From Brevipalpus yothersi (lineage: Eukaryota > Arthropoda > Arachnida > Trombidiformes > Tenuipalpidae): a stretch of DNA of 64,000 nt. The notes beneath the pieces were generated by a model. That model was not told where the DNA came from. It worked only from the letters and a program-made list of their open reading frames with translations, and made no database searches. Positions 1 through 12,714 of the stretch are shown here, in pieces. How positions within the stretch are numbered: position 1 is the stretch's first letter; each line of letters starts with the position of its first letter. The position numbers and the translations under genes were made by a program. Location of the stretch: assembly GCA_003956705.1 (NCBI GenBank), contig QZCP01000022.1, positions 105,032 through 169,031 on the forward strand, in the 5' to 3' direction.

Positions 1-1227
1 ATTTGCCACCCACTTCTGTGTATATCTGTATATCTGTTCAGCCTTCTTGCTTTTACCTTATCACATGGAGATGATCATGACCATGATGATCTTGTTCCAT
101 CTTTCTTTTTCTCTCTTTCACGATTTTGTAAGGTCTTCTTGTCTTTGTTTCTTTCGTTTTTGTCTCTTTCACTTTCACGCTCTCTCTCCCTATTTTTGAT
201 GTTCATGGCGAAGAAAAGTTTCAAAAAAAGGAAATGATATATTATATACTCAGTTGTTCGAAATCAGCAAAATTTTTGCAAGAAAAGCTCATTTCAAAGA
301 TGTTCCTTCCTGACTTTCCACTTACAATCATACACACACACACATACAAGCATCCAAAGAAGAACGGCATCTGACTTCCTGACGATTTAGGAACAACCAA
401 AAAAAGAAAGATTCGAAAGAATATTGAGTAGAAAGAGAGAGTGAAATTGAGAGAGAGAGAAACGAATAAAACTTAAGTCATTCATTTTCGATGTGATACC
501 TTTCTCTTTTTTAGACCCATTATGGGTAGGAAATCAATGGATTCTCTTTTTCCATTTCCACTTTGATCGATGGTTCAGATGACTAAGTGTGTGTATATAT
601 ATATATATGTACGAAATGCTGCCCAATACATGAGACTCAATGAATTGTGGACACTTTTTGAGAAGCCAATCTCTTTTCCTCCCCAGTAAATCCTTTTATT
701 TCTGCTTTACTAGTCAAAAAAAGATGGACTCAATATTCGAATTCATTGAACCGTTATCTTTATCATTATCTAAAATGCCTTTTCTGAATCCATCTATTCG
801 GACAATCTTTTTTACCTTTTCCCTCTTTCTCTCTCTCTCCCTTTGTTCTCATCCATCCATCTAAAAATCATGTCGCAAGCGATTTGAGAATATTTCAAAA
901 TTTTTAAAAGCAAAATATCTCGTGTTTCACCGTATAAAAGCCTATTGGATGAACTTTCATTGTTTGTCCATGAATTGTATAGATTTTATCCTGAAAACTT
1001 TTCATACTGAGTGTTGCAAGTTAGCCTTTTTCTCAACCAACCATCCAGTGTATTAGGAATACACAATTTTTGACGTCATCGATATGCTCTCATGAATTAT
1101 GTGTCAATATTGGGAATGCTTCCAGAACGAGTTTATCCACTTCTTACTCTTACCAACCAAAAAGATGTTGGAAGAGAGAAAGAAAATTGTCATACTCTGA
1201 TGGATGAGCTGATATTTACACTGGAAT

Positions 1228-1232
<5 letters not shown>

Positions 1233-1284
<52 letters not shown>
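1233..1284. repeat. (GA)n microsatellite
   Basis: An uninterrupted GA dinucleotide run of about 52 bases. Confidence 0.95.
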
Positions 1285-1286
<2 letters not shown>

Positions 1287-4200
1287 CAGTTGACTGAGTG
1301 ACTGACTGTTGACTACTCACTTTTATCGGTGTTGATAGTGTTTTCAAAACGCTATTCCATGTCTAAATTGCAACTCTATTCCTCTTTCACTGTGCATCCC
1401 AAGTAATGGAAGATGAGGGAAAGAAAAGAGAGAAAACTGATGAGTGTGATTGAATGATGGAAGAGTAATCTCTTTTCCATTCTATCTTTCCTACACTCTA
1501 CTTTCTTCTTCTCATCTCAAGAGATGGTGTTTGATGATACATTATTTAATAGTGGTAAAGTAGACAGTCCCAGCATCTATCATATTCACATACATGTGAG
1601 CCTATTTATCGGGTTTCCTCATACTTTTCTCTCTCTTTCGAGTGTATCGCTTTACCTTACAATTTCAGAATGCAATTTTCATCTCATCATCAACCTCAGA
1701 TCATCTTCTTTCTCTTCCCATTCGTTTTCACCATGATTGGTCTTATTTTACACACCATTCATGTCTGATGAGGGTAGAAAGTGGAAAAAGAGGAGAAAGT
1801 CAACCTGTCAGAAAGTTTCATGAATATCGAATGTAGTGAAATTGAGGGGAAAAAGTCAACCATACAACCATGATGATGTGTCGAGAGTGGTGATAATACT
1901 CTTTCCCACTCTCTTGGAATCACAGCATGAGAAGAAGTGATTGGGCCGACTGGAGCATCTTTTCTTTTCAATTCAATGTACATGTATTCCCGAGAACAAC
2001 TTGAGTTTCTCAATTGAGAAACGAGCTAGTATATTTCACAATGGTTATTCCCACATGTCTGAATGATTGAATGACTATGGTGTGTGAGAGAATCGAGACT
2101 CTTCACTTGGTGTATATCTTTCTTTTCTCTTCCAGAATTGCCAACCTTTCCATATTACTGGCAATAAAATCTTCATTTGAAGAAGAAATGTGATCGAACA
2201 ATTTGCATTAGTTTAACGATCAAGTAAGGGAAGCTCGCTTGGATAACACTTCATTTGAGATTTTAATGGGTACTCCATGACTTGTTGAATTGGCTGTTCA
2301 AACAATAGCTTGAATTCATTTTATTCCCTCTTCAATACTCGATCTATTGAGTAGAAAATTTACAACACATATCTGAGATTCAAAGTATATATTGATTTGT
2401 ATTCTTATCATTTAGAGCATCATCAATTGATTAAAAGCTTTAATCTGATTGAAGTTTTCAATTTCAAGCCTCAAAAGGCTCCAACTACAGTATATTTCTC
2501 TTAATCTCATCAAATTCTGAAACTTGATTTATTTTTTGATCTCAATAAATTTTGAATAGGAATGTTCATCTTCAAAGGAGCTTTGAAAAACTTCGAGCAA
2601 TGTTCGAAGTCATTAGTCAGTACATATATCTATACTCAAAAATAAGCTATACGGATCTTAGAAATGTTTCCCTTCTCATCAACTGAATTCTTCTATTGTC
2701 TTAAACTGTTCCCAAAAATGAGTAACAACATGAGTGCTCATGAATACTCTTATAAGGAAAGAAAAAAATGACTCATTTGATCTGCAAACCATTTAGAAAT
2801 GAATCTCACATACATTAATCAGCTTCAGAGCAAACTTTGCTCTAGATAAACATGAAGACACAGCCTGTGGGTAGTCAATGAATATTAGTTCTAATTACCC
2901 GAGCAAAGATTGAGAAACAGAATACAGCTCTCACATGGCTCTGGGCTATTGGAAAAAGTGAAAAAGCTTCTCTCTTTCAATTTAACACGAATGATTGTCT
3001 TGCTGAGATTCTGTGATTCTTCGTGTACAGTTCTTACTATTTTTCGTCTCTTTTTCATGTTGAATTTCCGCCAAATATACTCTCTCTATTTCTGAATGGT
3101 GGTCCCTGAAGATGTTACAATGCAGTTAATTTTGAAGCACTTTCTCTTCATCCTCATCTTCTTCTTCATCTCTCTCTTCACCAGAAGATGTGGCAAAATG
3201 ATGTGGAGCAGAAGACCAAGTGAAATATGGAGCGGAATTGTTGGGCAAAATCTTCTAGTATCAACTAGAATCCATGAGAGGAACTCTCAAGTATACTTCT
3301 TACTGCTGTTTGTATGTGTTTTCGAATTGCTGTCTACCATGAAGATTGAGAGAGAGAGAGCAAGCGAAAATTCAATCAAAATATCGTGAACATGAGGCAA
3401 ACGTTTTCATCATCTACTTTTTTTCAACACTTTTTCTTTTCCACTTGTTCCGGTATCTTTTTTGGAGCCTTTTCTCACAAGTCAATATCTCTTTTTCTCT
3501 CTCTGGGCTCCTTTTTCCTCTGTATATATCACTTGATGATTCTGGGAGAATCTCCACGCTTCTGTTTGCAGACCAAACAATGGAGAAAAGTTTTCAAGTC
3601 TGAACTTTTTTCGACTCCAACTCATTGCTCATCTTTTCCAAATCTATTCTCCTCAAAATTGTCAATCTGAATGTTCAGAGCATCCATCTTAGTGAGAGGA
3701 GAAGAGAGCGAAAAGTGAAAAGTCATAGGCTAGTGAAGAGATCTGATTCAATTTTGTAGGGCCAAAAAGCACCCAATATCCTAGAACACATTATCAGATT
3801 ATTCGAGGCAACTAATGTCTATATTGCATTTTTTTTTGCTCGCAGTCCGATCGTACCAAATCATGCCTTAAAGTGCATTGCAAGCATTTGCTCCAGAATA
3901 TTTTTCCTTTTATGACTTGCTTCCAGCCAAAAAAATCATTTTTCCCTGAGGCCCATAGACAGATATAAAAATTTGAGACAGATTGAAATTCTTTCTCTCT
4001 CCTCCCATGTAGTTTGAAAGAGAGAATACATTTATGAGGGAGAGGAAGAGAAAGTAAATATTTTTCTGATTTCACATCTTTGCATTTTGTACTCTTATTA
4101 CAACAAACAGAACCATTAGGCTTACAATTTTGGTCCAAAATTTTTGAACATTCGAGTCCAAGAGTTTATGCATTATATTTTACCTTACAAAATCCAAATC

Positions 4201-4967
4201 AACTAGAGAAAGAATCTTACTTTCCGTATGCGCGTGCCATTTGATTATCAATCCAGCTTGACTGAACTGACATCCACACTGATAAAAAATCATTTCCATC
4301 TCGTTCTGAGAGGAATTTTCCCTTTTTCATATCTTTAAAAGTCATGATTCATTTGCATATCGTGTTTGCGAGACAAAATGTTTGCCTCAAGAATTGGTGT
4401 TCCTTAGCATGAGAAGTCCCATTGTTGCATCTTCTATTATTGTATCAGTTTTCAAAGTTCGAATGATCGCGTGGCTTACACTATCAGTTCTGTATATTAA
4501 CATCAAGATACGCTGAGCTCAGTCGGGATCAAGTAATATCAAGTCAATATCCACAAGAATGTCATGTAAGGGTGAACAAAATTTTTCTACCAAAAAAGTG
4601 TTTGGTAGAAAAGAGAGAGAGAGAGAATCTCACAAAATCTGGTGGCCTGAAAATTGTTCATGGTTGGCGATCTTTTCCTTCTTTTCCATAGTTTCCATTG
4701 GTGTTCACTAAAAGTATGATGAAAGAGACCAGCAAAATTCAATAGATTCTTTGTGAATAAGGCGTCGAAAAATAGATGATGATAGGAAAAAGAGAACGAA
4801 AGAAAGAGAGAGACTTGCTCACACACACATATACAGTCTCCTTGTTCAATTTGAAAGATCACAATGTAATTGATGGATCACCATCGAGGTCTGCTGATCG
4901 CGTGCTCGATGTCCATTTTAGGCACCATTTTTGCCAAATTGAACCGAATAATAATATTTATACAGAG

Positions 4968-4969
<2 letters not shown>

Positions 4970-5011
<42 letters not shown>
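4970..5011. repeat. (GA)n microsatellite
   Basis: A GA dinucleotide run of about 42 bases. The Arg-Glu open frame across it is a repeat artefact. Confidence 0.95.
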
Positions 5012-5014
<3 letters not shown>

Positions 5015-6604
5015 ATGGGAGCTTAGAAATAGATATAATAAAGCTCATGAAACGAAAAGTATTAATGTGATAGAAAGTGAAGAAATAGTTGATAAAAAAA
5101 GAGAGATGAAATTCAGAATACAAAGTCTCTCTCGGAATCAAAATGAAGCGAGTGGAGCAAATCACGAAGTCATGAAAGTCGAAGAGAATGTCTCATCAAT
5201 GAATAGCATAACTGCAAATTTTGTGCTGGTAATGTGATCAATGCTGAATGCGTGATGATTGGAAAGGAACGCATGGTTGAAACTGCCAATAGAAACTTTG
5301 AACCTTGAAGCTGAGAGGTTTCTATTTGAGTTTCAAAATTTTGGATATCAAGTTGGAAAAGGATATTTTCGACATATCATTAGTCCATCTTGGATGCCAC
5401 TCGGAATCTTAGGAAACATACATCATTCGAACTCTCAGTTCTCTCAACCAGAATCTTGAATTTATGGTGAATTCCATGGCTACGTTAATGTCCACCTTTT
5501 ATTCGATACCATATCATCATGGCCATTCCTCAACTCAGACGAATTTCTCCAAGAATCAATCTCGCATCAGTTAGCAGAAATCCTAGTCTGATAACCATAA
5601 TAGTTCTCCTCCATTCTGCCAATAATGATTCACCTCTATACACACCAAACTCGCTGTTACATTTTCTTCAGGAATTTAAAGTATGAATTTTGATGCAAAA
5701 TCCCAGACAAATAGTCTGGATTGAACATTATTTGAAGATATACAAGATCATCCATTTCAATCTCAATTTTTTCATGATTGAGTTGGAGGAATCTCCTGAT
5801 AGATGGAAAAAGGTCAATACATTCAGAATATCTTTTCCATTATATCCAATGTCGGTATGAATTTTAAGCCAAAGAGTAACAGAAGATATTGCATTCTCTT
5901 TATTCGAAAAATTTCAAATCTTATCTCAAAAGAAGAATATTCTCCAAAGAAGCACCGATGCTATGTATCAATCTACATGATAAAATTTTTTATTTATTAA
6001 GAAAACACTCTAAAATATATGCTCTATCCGGTGCAATAGAAGATCTAGATAAATCTCATGACATTTTACAATCCACAAGATGAAGAATAACGATAATAGT
6101 TCCAAACTCTTGAGAAAAATTCAAAAGGATATAACACATTGAAAGTAACAGTACAGCTTGGAAGAATCTCATTTCAAGATTTTACTTTCAAATCAGATGG
6201 AGTTCAGGGAACTTGGGTTCCAAAGTGTGAATTTTGAAATAGGAATTTTATTAAGACCAAATCAAAGAGCCAAATTCGTGGATTTTTGTGAGAAGTGCAA
6301 TGATGAAGCGAAACAAAACTAAGACTCAAACAATACAATCAAGAATATTTTACCAAAAATTCAGACCAATGCTATAAACTTGACTGATCCCCATAAATTG
6401 ATAATGATAGCGATAAGATGAACCAGTAATTCTATGAATACATTAGTTTAAATAACAATTTTGAATATTCTCCTACTCACAGTTATATATAATCTTTCCT
6501 CCCAGTTTTCATAATTTTGAATCGAAAAATAGTCATCCCAGACAAGGAACAATGGAAAAGAGGGATGAAGAATAATTTCATTCATTCATTCATCCGTTCA
6601 TTCA

Positions 6605-6608
<4 letters not shown>

Positions 6609-6664
<56 letters not shown>
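6609..6664. repeat. (CT)n microsatellite
   Basis: A CT dinucleotide run of about 56 bases, preceded by short ATTC repeats around 6579-6605. Confidence 0.95.
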
Positions 6665-6672
<8 letters not shown>

Positions 6673-8911
6673 ACTCCTTATATTCCTTACCATGAGGTTG
6701 ATAAATGATTCTATTTGCATGATATCAGTTTGTTCAGGGCTTAGAAATGAACTAAAAATTGAATAGTATGAGGAGAGAGAGAAAGAAAGTTCTCAATTGT
6801 TGAAACAGAGGAGGACATCCGAGTTGACACGAATATCTCTTCTACTAATCAACTGGAAGATAGGGAAAGTAATGATTTTTGATGTGCCTTATATTCTTAC
6901 CAATAAGCGTCCATGTAATTTATTTCACATTTCTCACGGAGTAAGTATCATCATTTATGGAATGACACTCATCTGAGTTATTGCATGATCTGGCTAGGGA
7001 TAGGAAATCAGTTGGCTTCATGAGAGATGATGATTCAAATTATCGAGAAAGCAATATACACAAACATTCTTCCTCATTTTGGTTTATTTATTCAATATAT
7101 ATAATTTCTAGGCAATGATAAGCATTCTGATATGGGGAATACATTCGATATTTTTTTTCTAATAATCATAACAACAGACTAAATCAAGTGAAAGTAAGCG
7201 TGGTGTGTCGGATGAAATTTGTTCTACTTGATCGAAGTATCATAACAAATCTTTACGAGATCGATGGTCAAGATTGATATCTTGATTTGGCTAGCCAAAA
7301 ATCATTATGATTCGTACCATTGCATCTAGCAATATCAATATCTATATGGAATTGAAACAGGGAGAGAGAGATCAAAAGGTAATGAAGTCTTTACGCTCAG
7401 TTATTATGATGCTAATACAGTGCTGTGGTGGTCAGAAGAGCATCGGTTGAGAAAACCCAAGACATGGAAGATAAACACCATGATTTTGTGGGATGTGATT
7501 ACATTTTCATTTTGGCTGTCCGTTTGGAATGTCCAAAGGTAACACTCACATGCACACACACAAAAGAGTGTACAGAAGATGTTAGTCGATGAAGATGTAC
7601 ACTTTGAGTAGAATGAGAACGAAAGATGACCATTAATCAATGACTTTCTCTCTCTCTTTCTCTTTCTTTCTTCTCATTTCTTCTTATTTTTGGATGTAAA
7701 GCAATAAAGGTGATGTGGAAAAGTTTTCGGAGAAAATAAAGATGAAAAGCGAAGGTGTGAGGAAGAAGCAATCACTCATGAATATGTCGGTGGAAGTGGA
7801 AGAGGGAAGAAGAGAGAATATAAGAAATGAGAGGAAAGGTAACTCACAAGAGTGTGTATCAGAAAGTGTGAAAGTGATGCTGAAGAAAAAGTCGTTCCTT
7901 AAGCCTTGATTCTTGCACGATAATCTGTCAGAATGATCTAACCTGGATTCCAAGCTATTCCATCTTCACTGAGGGGAGAGAGAGAGATGATCATGATGGA
8001 AAGTAAAGAAGTGAGAAATTTGCTCTCATGATAGTGGCAAACAGAGAGTGAAAGATCACTTTCAGATTCATACAGAATGATAGTAGGAGAGAGAGAAATG
8101 ATCACTATCCTCGACACTTTGGAAACAACAATCCAGCGTGGATCAATGGATGGATTTGCTTGGATCACTGACATGAGCTTCAAAAAAGAGATAGAAAGAA
8201 AGAAAGAGAGAGGAAGACAAGTGCGAAAAAGTAGTACTATCACAATCAACAGGACCAAATCAGTGGAGCTTATTGAGTATCATGCATCCTGCCATTTTGT
8301 GACATTCCTTAAATTTTCATCCAACGTTTGGCTGTCTTTTCTGTGTCGCTCATTTCTTTATGGCTTGTCAGAATTTTTCATTGGTCTACTGTGCACTTCT
8401 TTCGTTTTTTCCCTATCGTCATCGTTATTCCACTAGAAAAGGTGAATTCATTCAAGCAACAAGCACAAGAAGACATCACAAAACTTCCAAAAAGGACACA
8501 CACACACAGTTTATCACACTCATCTTTTTGCTCTTTTCCTCTGCTTCCTCTTCTTCTTATTTTTCTTCCAAATTTTTTTCCATTTCGATGATCCTATTTT
8601 CAATCATTTTCAAATCAAATCCAATTCAACTCACCATTTAAGAAGTGAGTGTAGAATATATAAAAGGAATAAGAATAGGCACTGGTGAGATAGAACAAAT
8701 AGGAAGCAACCCTCCATAGAGAAATATAAGTGAGAGATAGAGGAGAAATTTTCCATTTCAAAAAAAGGAAAAAATAACCATCCTTATAGAATGAAATATT
8801 GTATCCGGTAGATAGACTTGTGTGTGGGATATTTTTTCTTAAGAACGTAGGAAAAGTGAGAGGATCATGGCCAAAATTGTGAGAGCAGCATTGGAATACC
8901 TTCATCTGAAA

Positions 8912-8913
<2 letters not shown>

Positions 8914-8987
<74 letters not shown>

Positions 8988-9819
8988 NNNNNNNNNNNNN
9001 NNNNNNNNNNNNNNNNNNNNNNNNNNNNNNNNNNNNNNNNNNNNNNNNNNNNNNNNNNNNNNNNNNNNNNNNNNNNNNNNNNNNNNNNNNNNNNNNNNNN
9101 NNNNNNNNNNNNNNNNNNNNNNNNNNNNNNNNNNNNNNNNNNNNNNNNNNNNNNNNNNNNNNNNNNNNNNNNNNNNNNNNNNNNNNNNNNNNNNNNNNNN
9201 NNNNNNNNNNNNNNNNNNNNNNNNNNNNNNNNNNNNNNNNNNNNNNNNNNNNNNNNNNNNNNNNNNNNNNNNNNNNNNNNNNNNNNNNNNNNNNNNNNNN
9301 NNNNNNNNNNNNNNNNNNNNNNNNNNNNNNNNNNNNNNNNNNNNNNNNNNNNNNNNNNNNNNNNNNNNNNNNNNNNNNNNNNNNNNNNNNNNNNNNNNNN
9401 NNNNNNNNNNNNNNNNNNNNNNNNNNNNNNNNNNNNNNNNNNNNNNNNNNNNNNNNNNNNNNNNNNNNNNNNNNNNNNNNNNNNNNNNNNNNNNNNNNNN
9501 NNNNNNNNNNNNNNNNNNNNNNNNNNNNNNNNNNNNNNNNNNNNNNNNNNNNNNNNNNNNNNNNNNNNNNNNNNNNNNNNNNNNNNNNNNNNNNNNNNNN
9601 NNNNNNNNNNNNNNNNNNNNNNNNNNNNNNNNNNNNNNNNNNNNNNNNNNNNNNNNNNNNNNNNNNNNNNNNNNNNNNNNNNNNNNNNNNNNNNNNNNNN
9701 NNNNNNNNNNNNNNNNNNNNNNNNNNNNNNNNNNNNNNNNNNNNNNNNNNNNNNNNNNNNNNNNNNNNNNNNNNNNNNNNNNNNNNNNNNNNNNNNNNNN
9801 NNNNNNNNNNNNNNNNNNN

Positions 9820-9850
<31 letters not shown>
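8914..9850. repeat. (GA)n microsatellite containing an assembly gap
   Basis: The GA run is at least 74 bases on the left (8914-8987) and 31 bases on the right (9820-9850), with 832 N between (8988-9819). Both edges of the gap are GA in the same orientation. The gap therefore probably marks an assembly break in a long GA tract, and its true length is unknown. Open frames spanning it are artefacts. Confidence 0.95.
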
Positions 9851-9855
<5 letters not shown>

Positions 9856-10411
9856 CATCTTATGCTCTTATGCCTCAAATCACCAAATGACGCGTATTAT
9901 AATCAAAATATGGTAACCATATTGGGTTATAAGTAATAGTTTTGGTATATATGTATTTCTTAGTAGGAGGTAAGAATGTATGGTCTAAAAGCTTGTCTAA
10001 CCCATCGTAGTATGTATTATCGAGTATTTTCTTGCTCACAGTTCATCATAATCCGTTATGAAATGGATAAGAAATCGTATTTGATAATGGAGCGAATAGA
10101 ATGTGACAATATTTTCATGCGAACATTATTGTATTGCATTCTCTTGATGGTTACAGATATGTATATGTACCCAAGAATATTTGGCATTCATGCATGCATT
10201 TATATATATGTATATATATATTTCTTTACGAAATGCATCACTTAGAGTATTTTTGGTTCTATTTTCATATCTTTATTCCAGTATTCCTGCACTCGTCCTC
10301 TCTCACTCTCTTTTTCTTTCTCTCTGTTCTCGGATGAAAGAAGAAGAAGGGATAACAGGTTTCTCTTATTCTTCCAAAGAATATTGCTTTGCATCGTCAT
10401 CAACATCAACT

Positions 10412-10413
<2 letters not shown>

Positions 10414-10462
<49 letters not shown>
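10414..10462. repeat. (GA)n microsatellite
   Basis: A GA dinucleotide run of about 49 bases. Confidence 0.95.
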
Positions 10463-10465
<3 letters not shown>

Positions 10466-12652
10466 AAAAAAGAGAACATGAATCTCATCCATTCAATCAG
10501 ATTATTATTTCTCATCATTCCTCTTTCTTCGTATTTTAGTCAAACATTTTCGTCCTCATACCGTCTTGTCTGATCATCATCATAGTCATCATCTTTAATG
10601 GAACACGAAAGTGTAGACAAAAAGATTTCTAGCCTTCAGAATCTAATGATGACAGAGGCATGTTTCATATTCTTCTATCTTCTTTTTTGTATCCAACAAA
10701 CAGAATGAATGCCCCGTGGGGAGATGTGCTGAGAGGTAAAGAGAGAATACAATAGGAAAGTAAGCCAGTACATATATATACAAAGAGAATTCCTATTGTA
10801 TGAACTAGAATATCGTGGCTTCATTAATTGATCAATCAAGTTAAACCAGAAAATGAGGATCAAACTTGTAAATATAGACATTGTGATTCAACAAAATCTT
10901 CTTGGTGAGTAACTTTGCAAAATTTTGATGAACATGTCTCAATTCCCATGATTCCAAATGTATGCGAAAGTGAGACTAGAGAAGGTCATTGACTTTCAGA
11001 GAATTAATGTTTTCTCCTGTCTCTGGTGAAATATTGCTCGTGATCAAGTTCATGTGAAGAGAGGAGTAAGCTTCCAGGCAAGCTCGAAGGAATACATCAG
11101 TCAATCTCCTCTCTCTCTCTTCTTCGAAACAAGAAGCAATCCTCTAGTTGGACAACGACTGGGCTTTGGCTTCATTCAATGCTGATTATCTGTTGTTCTC
11201 AAGCAGCAAGAAAATACTCAAGTAAACAATTGCCTCTGTGAAGATACGCTCGATTCTCATTTTGAGAATCATACAACTATAGTAGCAATGACTGTGTGCG
11301 AACATGTCAAAAAGATTGCCCGAAAGCGCTAGTCATGGTAATCATCACACTCTTCATCATCGCATAGGCATCATGATATGATCAAGAGATGTCAGAAGGG
11401 AAGAAAGGGAGAGAAAGGGAAAGAGAGAAATTGGTAAATTTGATAATCTGATTGACCACAATTGTGTTGTTTAGTTGGATCTAGAAAACACAGGGAAAGT
11501 CTTTCGCAGACTGACCAGTGAAACTCGATCACTTAACAGACAAACAATTCACAATGGTCTTTAGAAGCATCTCTATCTTTCTTCGAATTCGTATCAAACC
11601 GCCTCTGGCTCATGAATTAGGATTTTCTTGAGCTCAAATACACCAATTGAATATTGCTTGTAAATATTCCCAAGTGTGATTCTCTCACTTTCTCCATCTT
11701 TCCTTCTGCTCCTCCATTTAAAGATCTGCGAGTGGCTCGATTCAATTTCATCGACTAGCAGAAGCTGGCAGAAGTGTTGCTTGATCTTTTGTCCCAGAAT
11801 CTCTGTTCCCTGGCAAGTTATAATGAATTCAATTACTTTATTACTTACTCTCTCTCTCTTCGACATTCTCTTGCAGTTAGTAAGCAACATTTGAAGGAGC
11901 TCAAGCATATCTATTAAGTCTTATACAGTTTGCAGCTGCCAACGTATGAGGGAAATTTCTAGGAATGATCTGTAAATATATCCAATTGGGCGCTCCTTCG
12001 ATATATATATTCAATTTTCTTTCTTCATTGTGTAGCAATATCTTAATTCAAGTGATAAACTTATTCGTAATTAGAGAGGATGCTATCAAGAGCTCACCGT
12101 TTTCTATCTTCCTAATTTTGACTTGAACACATTACAAAAGAGATTGAAAATATGTCCGCTAAAATATTGTTAAATTGGATTCTGATATTGATTCTCTAGT
12201 TAGAGAGTTAGTATAATCAAATGATCTCCATATAGTATAATCTTCATGCTTCCCCAAATCTCTTTCTCTATCTAAATTGCATGCAAAGTATCAATTTTGT
12301 GTGTGAACACATTCGACAGTATTCATCGCTGTAAAGTGTCCCTTCCTTCATACACTCGATGAAACAGACATTGTCTATGGACATCAGTAGAGCAAATATA
12401 GTCTCTCTCTCTCGCGCGTATGCTCTTGCAACTTCATTGTCATTCACTATCGGCTATGTATATATTTATTCTAAGATCTTCATGATTGAACGAAGTGATA
12501 TAACTGGTACGATATACTGATGATGATGGGAATGTGGATGAAAAGAATCAAGAACAGAATTTCTATGGCATGAAAGACAAAGAAGCAACTCGTAAGATTA
12601 GTAGAGAGACTCTCCCAGCATTGTTCGAAAGTATTATATACACATATATACA

Positions 12653-12654
<2 letters not shown>

Positions 12655-12712
<58 letters not shown>
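12655..12712. repeat. (GA)n microsatellite
   Basis: A GA dinucleotide run of about 58 bases, preceded by TATACACA repeats. Confidence 0.95.

Positions 12713-12714
<2 letters not shown>

Larger units (their letters stand above)
1..8987. other. Non-coding region upstream of neurexin exons, left part
   Basis: I see no convincing gene on either strand here. Open frames are short, low in complexity, rich in Ser/Leu/Phe or Arg/Glu, and match no family I know. The region is AT-rich with many short GA- or CT-rich patches and long (GA)n/(CT)n tracts at about 1233-1284, 4970-5011 and 6609-6664. Because the first recognisable neurexin exon (23797) begins in the middle of a codon, at least one coding exon lies upstream, so this stretch is either a large neurexin intron or 5' flank. 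A very short exon could be hidden here. Confidence 0.6.

Noticed and set aside
3812..4138. 108-codon Cys-containing frame on the minus strand
   Set aside because: No domain pattern, no signal peptide, no splice context and low-complexity neighbours; most likely chance.
8077..8436. 119-codon frame on the plus strand
   Set aside because: Composition follows the GA- and CT-rich DNA; no recognisable motif.
8865..9916. Very long open frames on both strands across the gap
   Set aside because: They consist of N translation plus Arg-Glu or Ser-Leu repeats from the GA tract and have no biological content.
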